Below, in pieces: positions 34,666-46,328 of a DNA stretch of 64,000 nt. Under the pieces are notes generated by a model. The model did no database searches. It worked only from the letters and a program-made list of their open reading frames with translations, and was not told where the DNA came from. The stretch is from Rhodosorus marinus. Taxonomy: Eukaryota > Rhodophyta > Stylonematophyceae > Stylonematales > Stylonemataceae. Within the stretch, counting starts at the first letter, position 1. Every line of letters starts with the position of its first letter. The DNA lies in the NCBI GenBank assembly GCA_029953675.1, contig JAMWBK010000003.1, forward strand, positions 2,728,001 through 2,792,000. Reading direction: 5' to 3'. The translations under genes and the position numbers were made by a program.

Positions 34666-35039
34666 GGCAGAATCCTGGTGTTGAACGGGGAGCGCTCCTC
34701 CTCCATCCAGTTTTTAAGTGTAAACTAGGGACGGGTTGAACAGCTGGGAATTTCCATATGGCCTGAAGTGACGACAGCTTGTTGTTTTCATGTGAGCATA
34801 AAGCCAAGGACAATTTTTCCTGCCGAAGCGCGTGCCAATTCTTCGCTGTTCGATTAGCTCAATGAACCATGTATCGATCTTGTCGTCTCCGGAGAAATAA
34901 TCCGCTTTCGATCCTTTCATTGGACTAAAAGTTTCACTTGAAACTGGATGGAGGAGGAGCGCTCCCCGTTACCCCGGACTAAAAGTTTCACTTGAAACTG
35001 GATGGAGGAGGAGCGCTCCCCGCACACCAGGATTCTGCC
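34666..35039. mobile_element. Inverted-repeat element with internal 54-bp tandem repeat
   Basis: The segment 34666-34726 is an imperfect inverted copy of 34984-35039; both carry GGCAGAATCCTGGTG and GGGGAGCGCTCCTCC. The right arm is duplicated: a 47-base stretch at 34922-34968 recurs identically at 34976-35022 (period 54). Between the arms a 68-codon minus-strand frame (34714-34920) reads with convincing protein composition: YFSGDDKIDTWFIELI, then RFGRKNCPWLYAHMK. I cannot name it. No transposase is visible. A fold-back element that captured a coding fragment, or a locally rearranged gene fragment, are both possible. Confidence 0.55.
34714..34920 (-). CDS. Hypothetical 68-residue ORF in the inverted-repeat element
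   Basis: Starts MKGSKADYFSGDDK and ends FNPSLVYT. Composition is protein-like (paired aromatic and charged residues, a GDD run, CPW), unlike shadow frames around it. It could be one exon of a larger gene or a captured fragment. No family recognised. Confidence 0.3.
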   Translation of the reverse strand: MKGSKADYFSGDDKIDTWFIELIEQRRIGTRFGRKNCPWLYAHMKTTSCRHFRPYGNSQLFNPSLVYT

Positions 35040-35093
35040 GGAAGCATACGTTTTCATATGGACAGGTGGAACGATTTAATTAGCTAATTAGTG

Positions 35094-35215
35094 CACGTGT
35101 CATCTTACTATTCACTGTAGTGCTCAATTGTCTCGAGATACTTCCATTAATAGATATCCACGTGTCCGAAAATTCGTTTTGGCCAGGCTATACCATTCAA
35201 AATAGTGCACGTGTC
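35094..35215. promoter_or_regulatory. Three CACGTGTC boxes upstream of the TOG gene
   Basis: Exact CACGTGTC occurs at 35094-35101, 35159-35166 and 35208-35215, about 440-570 bases before the XMAP215 start. The CACGTG core is the classic G-box bound by bZIP and bHLH factors. Two more copies lie in other promoter-side gaps (22459 and 32030). Direction and function are inferred. Confidence 0.45.
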
Positions 35216-35658
35216 TAGATGAATAAATGATTGGTTTTTAGAATATGATAATGACTGAGATCAATTGTTTTTTTGTTTTTGAAGAAATTCAAATTTGGGG
35301 TTTTGCAAACTCCCTTGTAACGGCGAAGATCATCTCACGCTTGCACTGTTTGTTGGAGGTGCTGCCCGGTTGAACCCGGAGGAGGCGGAGGAGGCGGTTT
35401 CTTCATTGAAGCCAATTCGCTTTTCTCGTAAAACTAGACTGTGAGGTGAAGTACTGTGTATGTGTTTCGTAGTGATCTGCGGGGCTGAGCTTTTGGGAGA
35501 AACTGGTGAGGCCTGCTGTGACAAGTTTTGAACCCGGTCGCGTTGGAGACCTGACGGAATGCTAGAAGCGGGCTCTCGACAATGAGGAAAAGGAATTGAA
35601 TGCAGACCGTTTGGCTTGGGTTCAATATAACGTAGCTCGTACCTATTTATCTGAATAG

Positions 35659-38600
35659 ATGGCGGAACAATCCGAAACAGATCTGCTGCAGAATGCTTCA
35701 AAGCTGCCAGTCGCGGAAAGGCTTGCACACAAGCACTGGAAAGTGCGAGAAGCTGCCTGTGTTCGGATGGCAGAGAGATTCAGTGAAGCTGCTGAGGAAG
35801 ACCAAGTTTTTACCGAAACGCTAGCGTTCATCCCAAAAATTGTTCGCGATTCAAACGCAGCTGTACAATTGGCGGGCCTTGGAACTGCAGGAAGATATGC
35901 CGAACTCGCTCCGGAAATTCTTGTTAGGCAAATTGCGCCTGCTTGCGGTAAAGCAATCGCCGAGAAGACGTTTACGGGTCGACCTATCAACAGGAAAAAG
36001 GGAGCCGAAACTGTTCTGTCCTTTGTCTATGGGGAGGCTGGTGAGCTGGTAGTTGATGGACTGATCGCAGTCGGATTTTCCAGCAAGAATCCGAAAATAA
36101 CAGCCGCCTGCGTTGGGGCCGTGAAAGACGCTGTAGAGAACTTTGGAGTGAAAAGTGTCGGTGTCCAATCGATTGTTAAATCCCTTCCTGCCCTTCTCGA
36201 GCACGGCAACGGTGACGTTCGCAACGCGGCAAAATCGCTCACATTGGAGCTGCAAAGATGGCTAGGAGATGCGATATTTGGATCCCTGAAAGGTGTACGG
36301 GAGGTCACCTTGAAAGAGCTCCAAACTTTGGCGGACGAAAACCCGAAGAAAGGCAAGCCGGTTGCGTTGAAGGTAACGAAGAGTCTCGAGCAGAGGACGG
36401 CGACAGAGTCAAATTTTGGAGCAGCTGATGAACCGGATGGAGAGCTAAACTTTGGCGAGGACAATGAGCCCGCAGTTGATTTGCGGGAGACGATCGTCCT
36501 CGCTGATCAGTTGAAGACGCTCAAAGTAACAATTGGAGACGAAAAACCGTTAGACTGGGTAACAGCAGTGGAACACTCCAAGTGGAACTACAGAAAAGCT
36601 GGGCTGCAAGCCATATGCTTGGTGCTTGAGAACAGAAGCATGGAAACGGCTGATGGACTCGAGTCCATTGTTCCCAAGTTGAGAAAGATATTGGCGAAGG
36701 ATGCAAACATACATGTCGTTGCCGGAGCTGCAATGGTATCAGCGAGCCTGGCGAAAGCACTCTGGAACAAATTTCCTGTGGCGGCCTGCAAGGTGTTGGT
36801 GTCCTCTCTTCTCGGAAAATTCAAGGAGAAAAACAGACTTGTAATCGAGGCAATTTCAGGAGCACTTGATGCATTGTTTGAGTACAAGTGCGTCTCGATC
36901 AAAGATATTCTGGAAGACCTAGCCGAAGCTCTCGAGGCTAAAACTCCAAAATCGAAGATTGAGACTCTCAAGTGGTTGAATCGATGTCTCCTTCTGCGGT
37001 GTTCAGCGGCTGTTGATATTCTGAAGGATCTCATTCTCATTCTCCTAAAGAGCTGCGAAGATCCCGCTGCAGAAGTGCGGGACTTAGCGATAATGAACCT
37101 CGCAGAGCTCGTCTTCAGATTTGGGGATAAGAAAACTCAACCGTACCTGGCGAAACTTGACAAGATCAGAACAGACAGAATCTTAGAGCTCGTGGGAGAG
37201 AAAAAATCATCCTCTCAGGGTGCGAAGGTTCAGAAAGGTAAGAGCTTTGGTTCTGTGTTATGATCTGTTACATTGATCTAAAAAGTTTTCCCTCGTCCCC
37301 ATCGTGAAACATAGAAGAAGCACCAGCGACCACAGACAACGCAAGACAGTTGACTGGAGAGGCCAATGGTACAGATGGCACAGCGGAAAAGCAGAGCCCA
37401 GCAGTGCCTGATTTCGTATCAATTCAGCGCTTCTCTGAGGACGAGCTGGCCGCGAAGATGATGCCTTTGTTCCCCGGCCTGGACATCTCACAGCTGAGTG
37501 CGAAGAGTTCGTCGGCTCGTAAGGTCACCATTGATGCGATAAGGGATGTTTCCGAGGCCAAAGAACAGCTATCAGTTGAGCAAGCGTCGATTATCCTTTC
37601 GGCCATTACGACTAGTCCAGGATTCAACGACAGTCAGTTCACGTGCCTGAATTCGAGGATCGAGGTGGCAAGTGTGGTTCTCAAACTCTGTGAGAGCAAG
37701 CCCGTGGCCGGAGAAGTGATCGAGGAGATAGTTGCAGGCATAGTCGTAAAGCTGGGAGATTTTAAGAGTGGTAAACTTGCACACTGTTCGCTGCTCGAAA
37801 TCTCAGATTATTCGTCACCCGAGCTTGTCTATAAAGGGTGCCTCAAAGTGGCAAGTACTTCAACAAACCCTCGAACGCTTGGGGGTATCTGTGACATGTC
37901 CAGCGCAATCGTCAGCAAGTACGGAGCTTTTATGAGTTTGGAGGATGCTCAGCTGATTGTGTCGAAGGGGGCCGACTCCGCTGCTCCCGCGTTGAGGGGA
38001 TCTGGGATGGGATTCGCGGCGGTTTACGATTACCAATCTCGAAACGACGAGGTCAAGAGCTCAATCCGTGAGGATGATAAACTTCTGAACGCGTATGAGA
38101 AAGCATTTGCAAAGTTGGACGGAGAGGTCATTGTGGTCAAGAAGGCGTTGTCGGTGGTTAATAGTGAAGTCAAACCTGTTGAGGAAACATCCTTGGGACA
38201 CAGCACCGATTCCCATAAACGAAATTCCATCGATGTTAACCAGATTGCAGCGAGAACACCCGATCGAGCTCGATCTGGATCCAATCGTCATACGCCAGGG
38301 TCGTCCGCTCGCAAGAAAGCACGTGCGCGAGTGAACGCACCTAAGACAAGTGTTGCGGATGAGAACTTGAGCCCTGATCGGTCATTAGGAAGTGAACGAC
38401 TGGATGCAGCTATTGAATCGCTTCAAGCGCAAGGAGTGGATGGAGACTGTAGAGCATCGGCGCTAGCGGAGATCGAGCAAGTAGTGAAAACAGAAAAACT
38501 GTCGGATGATGCCTGGTTTACTATTCTGGAAGTGGCTTCAGCGCGACTTGCGGACGCCCACCGCGAGGCGTCATCAACCGCCTTCCGTATTTTTGTAAAA

Positions 38601-40769
38601 TGCGTGCAAAGAGGAACAGTACCGGAAGAACACTTGCACCTTGTATTCCAGTGTATGGTGAAGAAACCCTTGCGTGAATTGGCCCTCAATTGCATCGAGC
38701 TGGTCTGGGAAAATGCTGGTGTTGCCGTGGTATTCCGGTAACGACATTCCGTAACGAAGTGGAGATGTCTTCAATGAAGAGGATTGTGTTGATTCTAGTG
38801 CTAACTCCTTCTCCTACGGTTCTACGTTCAGGTCAATCAGGCGGGCCTTAGTTGAAGAAAAAGCTGTCGTGAAGAAAGAGCTACTTGACTGGACATTGGC
38901 CTGGGCAAAGCAAACGCAGTCTCCTGAAGATCTCGAGCATGCTCAGGTCTTGATGCCAGTTGTCAAGGATCTCCTAAAGGATAAGAGCGCTGGACTGAGG
39001 CTTGGTGCCAGCAAAGTTATCGACGCGCTTACAGTTGAGGACGCTCAGCAGACCGCACGCAAGCCAGCTCTGACGCGAGACGTAAGGACTGGTAATCGCG
39101 CTGGTATGATGAGAAACAAGGCGAGCTCTGATCACGGCCGCGGTCAGGGTGCTCCTCACCAAGGTGAAAGCGGACTTGGCACAAGAACTGGCCTCCGAAA
39201 GCCGAAGAGTTTTTCCAAGACATGGAAGGGTCCCCCACAGAGCAAAACTGTTGAGAATCGACAGGAAGGCAACCCATCAGCGCTTCGAAGTGGGATCAAG
39301 AAAGATTCAGCTCCTGAAAAGGAGAAGAGCTCCGTATCGTTCGCGGCGGTACCGAGCGTGGGAAGCGTCGCCCGGGAATCTGCTGAGAAAAGGAAACCAT
39401 TCGCTCCTGTTCGTACAAGTGCTGCGCCTCCAAGAAACATCGATGGAGAAAAGGACGGAATCTCAAGCGTTTTTCTCGCGGCTCCAAGCGTCTCAAGCAT
39501 TGCTCGAGAGTCAACAAGCAGGAGACAAGAGATTAGTACAAGAGAGTCAACTGAGCTCTCGTCACGGACCGATCTTGCTGGCCACCGGTCTACTAATTCA
39601 CCTTCGAGAGGCAACGAAGGACTTGCGGCGCCAGTTGCCGGCGTTGGATTCTTCCAGCGCTTCGCCAACGACTCCAACCTCTCGACTGTAATACCACTCA
39701 GTGGTCTGGGTGGAGTGCAGAGGGGTCGCTATACATATGGTGACGTCATTAGCACGCTTACTAAAGAAGAATCTCTAAAGCGAGGAGACTTCGACGTCGA
39801 TCTTCTACAACAGATTCTGAGCGTCAATTCGTACACGAGCGAGCAGGCGAAGAGGGTTCTGCTCACAATGGTCGGCATCGTTGCTTCGGGCGATGACCTT
39901 ATTTCAGGGCAGTGCCGAATGCTGCTGGAGGTATTTGACCGACGGGCTGGTTTGGTCGGATCACTTGAGACACATGCTTCAGAAATCCTCTCGACACTGG
40001 TGTCAGAGCTTGCGAAATCAAACAGCGAGCATGGCGATGAAACGAGTCACTACAGGTCCTTGCTTGAGGTTGTTCTTTGCAAGGTGAGAGGAATCTCTAA
40101 TCACAGACACGCTTTCCGGTTGCAGCCGAACTGAAGTGTACTTATCTCGCACCTTTTGTTTGAACTATGCCAATCTAAACAAAACAGTTTGTGAACGAGT
40201 GCAAAGCAAATCAGCTGGTGGTGGCGGCTCTGAATCTGGTGGAGCAACACTTCCAAAAGTCGGAACTGGAGCAAATCAAGCTACTGGAAAGCTGCCTGAA
40301 GACAAAAATAGAAGGCAGGCCGACATTGGAAGCTCTAGATGTGTTTAAACATCTCACACAAATCATTCGAGCGGCGGAGCATGCTACGAATTCGAGCTTT
40401 GTACAGCCCACAGCACGCATTGTCGCGGGCTTGCTGCGTTTCTTGATCGAGGCGAACGGACGATCCACGCTTTTGCAGCACCTTGAAGAAGACGACGTGA
40501 AGCTGTTGGAGGTTATCGATGGGTTTAGTTGGAGATCCGGCTTGGAGACCCCGCAGGAAAGTTTAAGGTCACAAGAAAGCCTCCCAAGTGAGCCCTCTTC
40601 ACTAGAAAAGAACGCACTTCGATCTAGTCCTGAAGATGACTCGTCCATGGACAAGGAGAACACTGACATCGTCGCTCCGCAAGTACAAGCAAAGTCTGTG
40701 TTGGACCTGGGAGCGCTCAAGAATCGCTTCCGGAGCATCGTATCAATTCGAAACTCAAGCCTTCTATAG
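35659..40769 (+). CDS. MOR1: XMAP215/MOR1/Stu2-family TOG protein
   Basis: Four exons: 35659-37237, 37315-38737, 38832-40083 and 40188-40769; 1,611 residues. TOG-type HEAT arrays are recognisable by their tryptophan-lysine/arginine starts: KHWKVREAACVRMAERF (about residues 25-41), EHSKWNYRKAGLQAICLVLE (about 304-323), with further HEAT arrays in exon 2. A basic, serine-rich linker in exon 3 (RTGLRKPKSFSKTWKG) probably binds the microtubule lattice. The C-terminal part is helical and ends in a low-complexity tail. XMAP215 proteins speed plus-end growth by feeding tubulin dimers. Introns are 77, 94 and 104 nt with GTAAGA, GTAACG and GTGAGA donors. The start chosen is the first ATG after a stop-rich leader. 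Confidence 0.92.
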
Positions 40770-41827
40770 GAAAGATCGCCTCGCGCTTGGACGCGATCTA
40801 CGTAGCCGATCAGACTGAGTCTCGATATAATAACTTCTTCGTAGATAAAAAAACAGAAACGACTTGTAAAGAAATACCGCTTCGATTCCGCTGCTACAGT
40901 CTGCTTCTTTGAAGATCTTCACTCGCAACGTGTTCGTTGACTGGGAACGTGGATGTTAGACGAGGGCTTAAACCAATTCCCTCTCCATCGACTCCGATGT
41001 ACTCCACACCAAGAACACTCAGTCAGGCCATACTCTCGACTGCCAAAGATGATTCCTGCCAACCGTCTGCAAAGATCAATCGGCGGAGGTGGATCGCTAT
41101 GTTTCGCGGTACACGGCCCAGCGCTTTGAAGCGAATTGCTTAAGAGTCAATACTGAACCATACCACGTGAAACATACCTCTAAGACAGATACGTACAGCG
41201 AAGTCCTCAAATCCCCCAAGACTGTGCGATTCGTTGTCTCTGAAATGATGGTGGTCTTACTGTCAGCAATCAGGCTTCCCCACACCAATAGCTTTCGTTC
41301 TTGAGCAAATGCGGCAAACGCTGCTCATGGCATCAGAATGTATCCTTCTCCACCTCCTCTACTGGTCTCTTTCATCCTGGTTGGAGGTCGAGTCCTGTTG
41401 GATTGTATCGTTCACGAAGCATGTTCGATGGCAAAAGTTGTCTCATCCGCTATTGTCATCGGGTGAATTTTGTCGTGCTCGCCAATTCGCGAGATCATGA
41501 TCCAAAAGGACAAACGTCTGATCGTACATTAAGAGGCCAAAAGGAGGACGGTTTCAAAATACCTGTGAAGGTCTTTCGAGAATCCAAATGCGCAGCAAAG
41601 TTTCAAGGTTGATATGTCCTTCAACGTTGTACAGAAGGCTGCCAAGCTATCAACACGAAGATCAAGAGGAACTGGATTGGAGAGTTTGACTCATCTTGCC
41701 CGAATAGGATTTGGAGGTGGAAAGAACAGCGCACTGGCGAGGAGGTAGAGAAGGCAACCCGTCAGATGCCGTGAGGATAGTTCTTGCGAAGATAAAAACG
41801 TTTCAGTCCGAACGCCTGAGCTAAGAG
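40770..41827. other. Intergenic, no supported long gene
   Basis: Follows the TOG gene. One 44-codon plus-strand frame at 41614-41748 (MSFNVVQKAAKLSTRRSRG ... FGGGKNSALARR) is basic and protein-like and ends next to a GTAGAG site, so it could be a small gene or an exon. Otherwise only shadow frames. Confidence 0.4.
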
Positions 41828-42064
41828 CTACTTCAAGGCAAAGCGTTGTACTGAATCAACATAGGGTGTGAATTCGTGGGTTGAAATTGGATTGTCCAGG
41901 AAGGATTGGAGGTGAGAAGACATCTCAGGAGGAAAGCTGCTCCACAGTCCGATGCCCTGTTCTTGTTCAAGGATTGCAAGTCGAGGTTCTGTGATCCTGC
42001 TTGGACGAAATTGATCGCGTTCTGGACACAGGAGCTTTTGAGTGTCTCTGTGTCGAGTTTTCAT
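41828..42064 (-). CDS. Small hypothetical ORF, divergent to KICS2-like gene
   Basis: 78 codons from an ATG only 37 bases from the next gene's ATG on the other strand. The sequence (LLCPERDQFRPSRITEPRL ... FPPEMSSHLQSFL) has plausible coding composition but no recognised family. It may equally be 5' leader sequence of the neighbouring transcription unit read in reverse. Confidence 0.3.
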   Translation of the reverse strand: MKTRHRDTQKLLCPERDQFRPSRITEPRLAILEQEQGIGLWSSFPPEMSSHLQSFLDNPISTHEFTPYVDSVQRFALK

Positions 42065-42101
42065 ATGAGCTTTTGGGGAATAGCTTTTAGATTGAGAATC
42101 G

Positions 42102-43382
42102 ATGGAAGATGGAGAACAGATTGATCGTGATGACATTTCCAGTCAATTGGTAAAGATTTTCCGTGATGTTGGATGGGATGGAGGAGCTCGATGGAGTGTA
42201 CTGATCGACCGATTGAGTTCACTGCTACAGCAATGTGAGGATGAGGAGAATGAGGAGGTTCGAAGAGAGCTGAATGCTTGGATTGAGATTTGCTCAGCAC
42301 AGCAGGCGATTAGCGAGATGCGGATGATGGAGGCTATGGGTCTGATCGTTCGGACGAAGAAGGTGGTCGACGAGATGTTGGAAGGGACCGTTTCGTCCAA
42401 CCTCAAGGTCAATAGGATCAGAGCTCTTGGCGACCTTGTACGTGTCACGAGACAGAAAGCAGCGCTGTACTTCATGCCAGCACTAGTCTCCCACGCCACT
42501 GGGTTTTGTGGACGGCCCAACTGCCAGAGCTGTACTGCGGCTTTCGCGCTAGCCAATGCTCCCCCGAATACCGGAAAGATATCAATGCCGGTGTCGGACG
42601 AAACCGAACGAATCGCCGCAAAACACCTCATCGATGAGTTCGTTTCACGATGTGGACTTTTCGCCTTTGGTGTGGTTCTAAATCGAGAGTCCGTAAATCA
42701 AAACAGAAGAGGGTTCAATCCTCCGACGAGCTTGTTCAACTCAACTTCCTCCGAATCGCCAGGGGAATCCTCACAAGGTAGGCAACCGAGGTCCACTTTC
42801 TTCCAAGGAAAACGGCTTTCGCTTGCATGGATTGGTCTACACTCAAAACGATCTGAGCGATACGCCACGCGGTTCTTCAGGTTTATGTCTATGGCCAGCT
42901 CTGGTTGTACGGCCATCCAAAGCCGTCGAAAACGTCCGCAGAATGTGGCCGACGGTGGTCTCATTCTTGCAAATGGTAGAGCGGAACAGCTCCTCCACGT
43001 CGTATGCTAGATTCCCAGATCCACTTATTCAAAAGGTACTATACAGCACCCACCTGGAGAGCGGATTCTATGCGGTTGCGATTCTTGAGTCCAGCTCAAT
43101 CAGAAAAGGTACACATATTCCACCCAGAATGAAAGCATGTTTGCCTGTTCAGCGGCATCGGAGAGCACTTTGACAACACTCGTTCACGCGCTTTGGCTCT
43201 AAAACCAACGATCCCATTGACATCTTGCTCATGCCTCAGATTCAGAGGAACTGATTCCGGAGTACCTCAGGTCGATAAAATCTATAGCAACAGCTTCTGA
43301 AGAGCTGAACAAGCTAACTGAGCCTGCACAGAGCAGAGGTTGGCTCTCGCAGCTGCTTCCACGGTTTACTGCTGATGGCTGA
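42102..43382 (+). CDS. KICSTOR subunit 2 (KICS2)-like protein
   Basis: Three exons: 42102-42777, 42881-43108 and 43240-43382; 348 residues; donors GTAGGC and GTACAC. The frames join in phase at both splices. The N-terminal half is helical (SAQQAISEMRMMEAMGLIV). The C-terminal half has the order seen in KICS2/C12orf66 of animals: FVSRCGLFAFGVVLNRES, then MWPTVVSFL, then ESGFYAVAILESSSIRKDSE. KICSTOR tethers GATOR1 to lysosomes and restrains mTORC1 when amino acids are low. The assignment rests on spacing and scattered identities recalled by eye, so treat it as a hypothesis; otherwise unrecognised. Confidence 0.5.
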
Positions 43383-43520
43383 AGTCGGCTTCAACACCCA
43401 TCGAATTTCAGAGTGCCTTTTGAGGGAAGGGGCGAGCAACAGGCTCACATGCCGTACATGCAGATGTTATGACTGTAGCAGCTGTCGAAGCAGAGGTCTT
43501 GAGGTCTGAACCGATCGAAA

Positions 43521-44139
43521 ATGGCCCTGATGAACCGTTCCGAAGAGATCGGTCAACCTTCCGCGCAACACGGATGCCGTGGCTTTGACAAGGGCACTAA
43601 AGCGGGTTACAACCTGATTCAACGATGCCCTTGTGATGATGATCGATTGCCTTTCCGTGGTTGAGAAATCCTGCTTATCGCAAGTCGTGGGTTGCTTTGA
43701 ACTTGGTCTGTTCTCTAGAATATCACGGATGGCGTGCTCCTTCCCCCCCCCACCCACCTCTGGCTTTTTGTCGCCAAGACATGGATATACTCGCAGAGCG
43801 GCAAGTCAGCGTCGTCCTGGAATTTTCGAAGACGCTTTCAAAGCTGCCTCAAGTTGAGTCGTCGTGGACGATATCTGACCTGATGATGCGAGTAGGTTGT
43901 GGCATGCTTTTGACCCTAGTCACACTACTGACTCCTCGCAGCAGCCTCTGCTATCAGCGGCATGAGTAGACGGAATTGACGACGAGGAGCTTGCAGAATT
44001 CACGGTTTGGCACGACAAGCGAACAGGGTCGAAGAATTCTCCTGATTACTGTGCAAGGAATGAATCGCGTTCTGATCGTACTTATTGCGAGATCACCCCG
44101 CTGGAGTGGTTCTCACTGCTCCCAATGGATCATCCATAG
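43521..44139 (+). CDS. Hypothetical three-exon gene
   Basis: Model: 43521-43659, 43779-43895 and 43970-44139, 141 residues. The last exon (IDDEELAEFTVWHDKRTG ... CEITPLEWFSLLPMDHP) and the middle one (DMDILAERQVSVVLEFSK, SSWTISDLMMRV) have clear protein character. The frames sum correctly, and the first intron ends in a C-rich tract. Both donors would be GTTG-type, which is weak. Product not recognised. The first exon is the least certain part. Confidence 0.35.
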
Positions 44140-44441
44140 CAGATCTTGAGTGATCGGAATCACTAGAAACAGGTTTATAATACATAGATGGTACAACAAG
44201 TGAAGGTTCCTCATCGAGGAGAATTTTTATCCTGCTAGCTGAATGTTGGCTTCCATCAGGTGCCTTTGTTCGTTGTCTTGTGCTCGGGGTCCCTGGTATG
44301 GCTAATAGAAATCTCGTCTGGAAAAGATTTCTTTGTCGTGGTGCCCTGGTGACATTGAAACCTGCGTGTCTCTGAACACCTGAAACAGATTCTATCCCAA
44401 GCTACTTCGTCTCGACAGAGCCAGCTTTGAAGCTGATCGGA
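44140..44441. other. Intergenic, convergent 3' ends
   Basis: Between the hypothetical gene and the REEP gene. Nothing seen beyond expected 3' UTRs. Confidence 0.45.
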
Positions 44442-44981
44442 CTAGTCCTTCTTGGTAGCTTCAGTTGGCGTGAAGTTATATGCCCCTGGTTGTTGCTTTG
44501 AAAACAAATATTGAGCTTGATTGACGTATGGTTCAATTTTTGGATAGTGGTGCCTCGCAGTCCCCTCCAGCCGCCTCAGCATCTCATCAACAGTACTCTC
44601 ATTCTCTGCAACCTTCGGGGCGATCATGTTGAATATTTTCGGGGTCAAAGTGGACTGCGGCCAAGCCATACTGATGAAGATAGATGTGAAGAATAGGTTG
44701 TAGCCGGGTATCCGAAAGAGCACGATGCTGAGAAGAAACTCCAGAACTAGCAACACGCTCACCACGGCCCAGTACTGAAGCCAAGCCTTCTGAGCTTGTG
44801 GATGTTTTGTTCGTATGGACTTGAACGTCATGTAGCCAGGAAACGCGTAGCATATTGGCATCCTAACCGTTGAGACAGGGGCAAGAACACGGGCACAGGT
44901 TGTTGAGGCAAACAGGAAACCAGTGAAGTGATCAAATAGTCCCGGAACGTACCGTAGCAGGGTGGAGATCGTACTGCCCAT
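44442..44981 (-). CDS. REEP/HVA22/Yop1 family membrane protein
   Basis: Single exon, 179 residues. The TB2/DP1/HVA22 domain is clear: CYAFPGYMTFKSIRTKHPQ, WLQYWAVVSVLLVLEFLLS, then FRIPGYNLFFTSIFISMAWP. These hydrophobic stretches form the short hairpins that bend endoplasmic reticulum into tubules. A helical tail (VDEMLRRLEG) and a polar end follow. Length is usual for REEP5/Yop1-type members. Start is the first ATG; frames further upstream have no homology. Confidence 0.9.
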   Translation of the reverse strand: MGSTISTLLRYVPGLFDHFTGFLFASTTCARVLAPVSTVRMPICYAFPGYMTFKSIRTKHPQAQKAWLQYWAVVSVLLVLEFLLSIVLFRIPGYNLFFTSIFISMAWPQSTLTPKIFNMIAPKVAENESTVDEMLRRLEGTARHHYPKIEPYVNQAQYLFSKQQPGAYNFTPTEATKKD

Positions 44982-46328
44982 CTTTCAGCTCCAAATAAAA
45001 TTCTCGCGAGGTGAATACTCAAGTTCTTCGACTTCTTCAAACAGATCTTCCCCGCTTCTATTCTTCGGATCGGAAGCACCACACATCAAAGAAGCCGGGG
45101 CTGATCCTCTTCAATTCCGCACCCAGAGCAGCACTGCCAAAACTCGACTGATCAAAAGTTTGGAAGGGGGACTTTAGGAGGGATAATGCCCATGATTACT
45201 GTTTAAATCAGCGATTTGAAACCGATCATATTAGTCCATACAGAATCATAAAAAACTCACCAGCCCCAACAACCGTCTGTCCCTCTTCACCAACCAAGTC
45301 AACCACTTTTTCACTTTAATTGTCATATGAAAATAGACCTGATATCGATCAATAACTGCCGTAATATTGAATAGAATAAATATTTAAGTATCTCTTTCAG
45401 GAACATGGACTGAGTCTTAGATGACAGTTATCATTGATTTTCATCGAAGAACTGAAGCGTGCATCTTATTCACATCTTAAGTGTCGTATATGAAATAGAC
45501 TGATAATCAATCCAAACACTTGAATACTACAGAATTGTTGGGAAATTCCAACATTGAAAAGCACAAAGATGCGTGTGAGCAAGAGGCATAAGAGCATTAA
45601 GCCTGTACGCTTCAGTTATGGGCTGGGTAGTATCTGAAGAAGATCTGCACATATAAAAGGACGTGATATGTCAACCAGAGCAAGGATGGGTCAGATATTC
45701 CAGCTCCTCTCCGCCCCACTTCGGATGCCGCGATAAAAATGAGGACGGCCCAGGACTTGGTTCGACCCGATGCTTTCGAATCTGTGTCAAAAGTGACGGC
45801 CGTTGTGGAACCCATCTCCATGAGCGGCGGAAAATTTGAGAGATTTTGCAAAAGGACAAGTTACCTGCTTGGAATATCAAAGCTGGAGAAGACCCATGCA
45901 CGCCAGCAGCGGCGACGACCGAAGCGAAATCTTGGACGACTCAGAACAGATGACGGGACTGAACCGTATTTTTGAAGGGTACCTTCTGGAATTTGCTGAG
46001 GTAAGTAACCGCCACTGATCGCTTTATTGATTACTCTGTTCCGGAGGCGCGTCTCTGCGCCCTTCCTAGAGCCCCACATTCTGAAATAACAGGGCATTTC
46101 ATCGTTCTTCTTTTGATTGATGTATAGTGACAGTAATGGATATCTATTGGATTGGGGATTGGCTAAGAAGAGGTATTGACCGTGGCGGGTGAACGGGATG
46201 ATTAGGCGCTGGGGTCCGGTGGATTGCCGTGTGGGAGGATGGAAACCTTTTCTAATCTGTTTACTGCGTGATGTTGCATATGTATGTATAGCCGGGATAT
46301 AGAGAGTAGAATTTACTGGAGAAATACG
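44982..46328. other. Intergenic with ambiguous exons and repeat
   Basis: Mostly AT-rich at 45180-45560. Around 45610-46000 both strands have coding-like frames: on the plus strand an exon-like piece ending GLNRIFEGYLLEFAE at a strong GTAAGT (45999); on the minus strand a 69-codon ORF (45612-45821) with a hydrophobic stretch (SWAVLIFIAAS, LLWLTYHVLLYVQIFF). I cannot tell which, if either, is real. A copy of the dispersed repeat lies at about 46043-46070. Confidence 0.4.
46043..46070 (-). repeat. Dispersed repeat, copy B (short)
   Basis: Matches the start of copy A at 3042 (GGAGGCGCG, then a CTCTGCGCCCTTCCTAG core) over about 28 bases and then diverges. It is the shortest copy. Confidence 0.4.
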
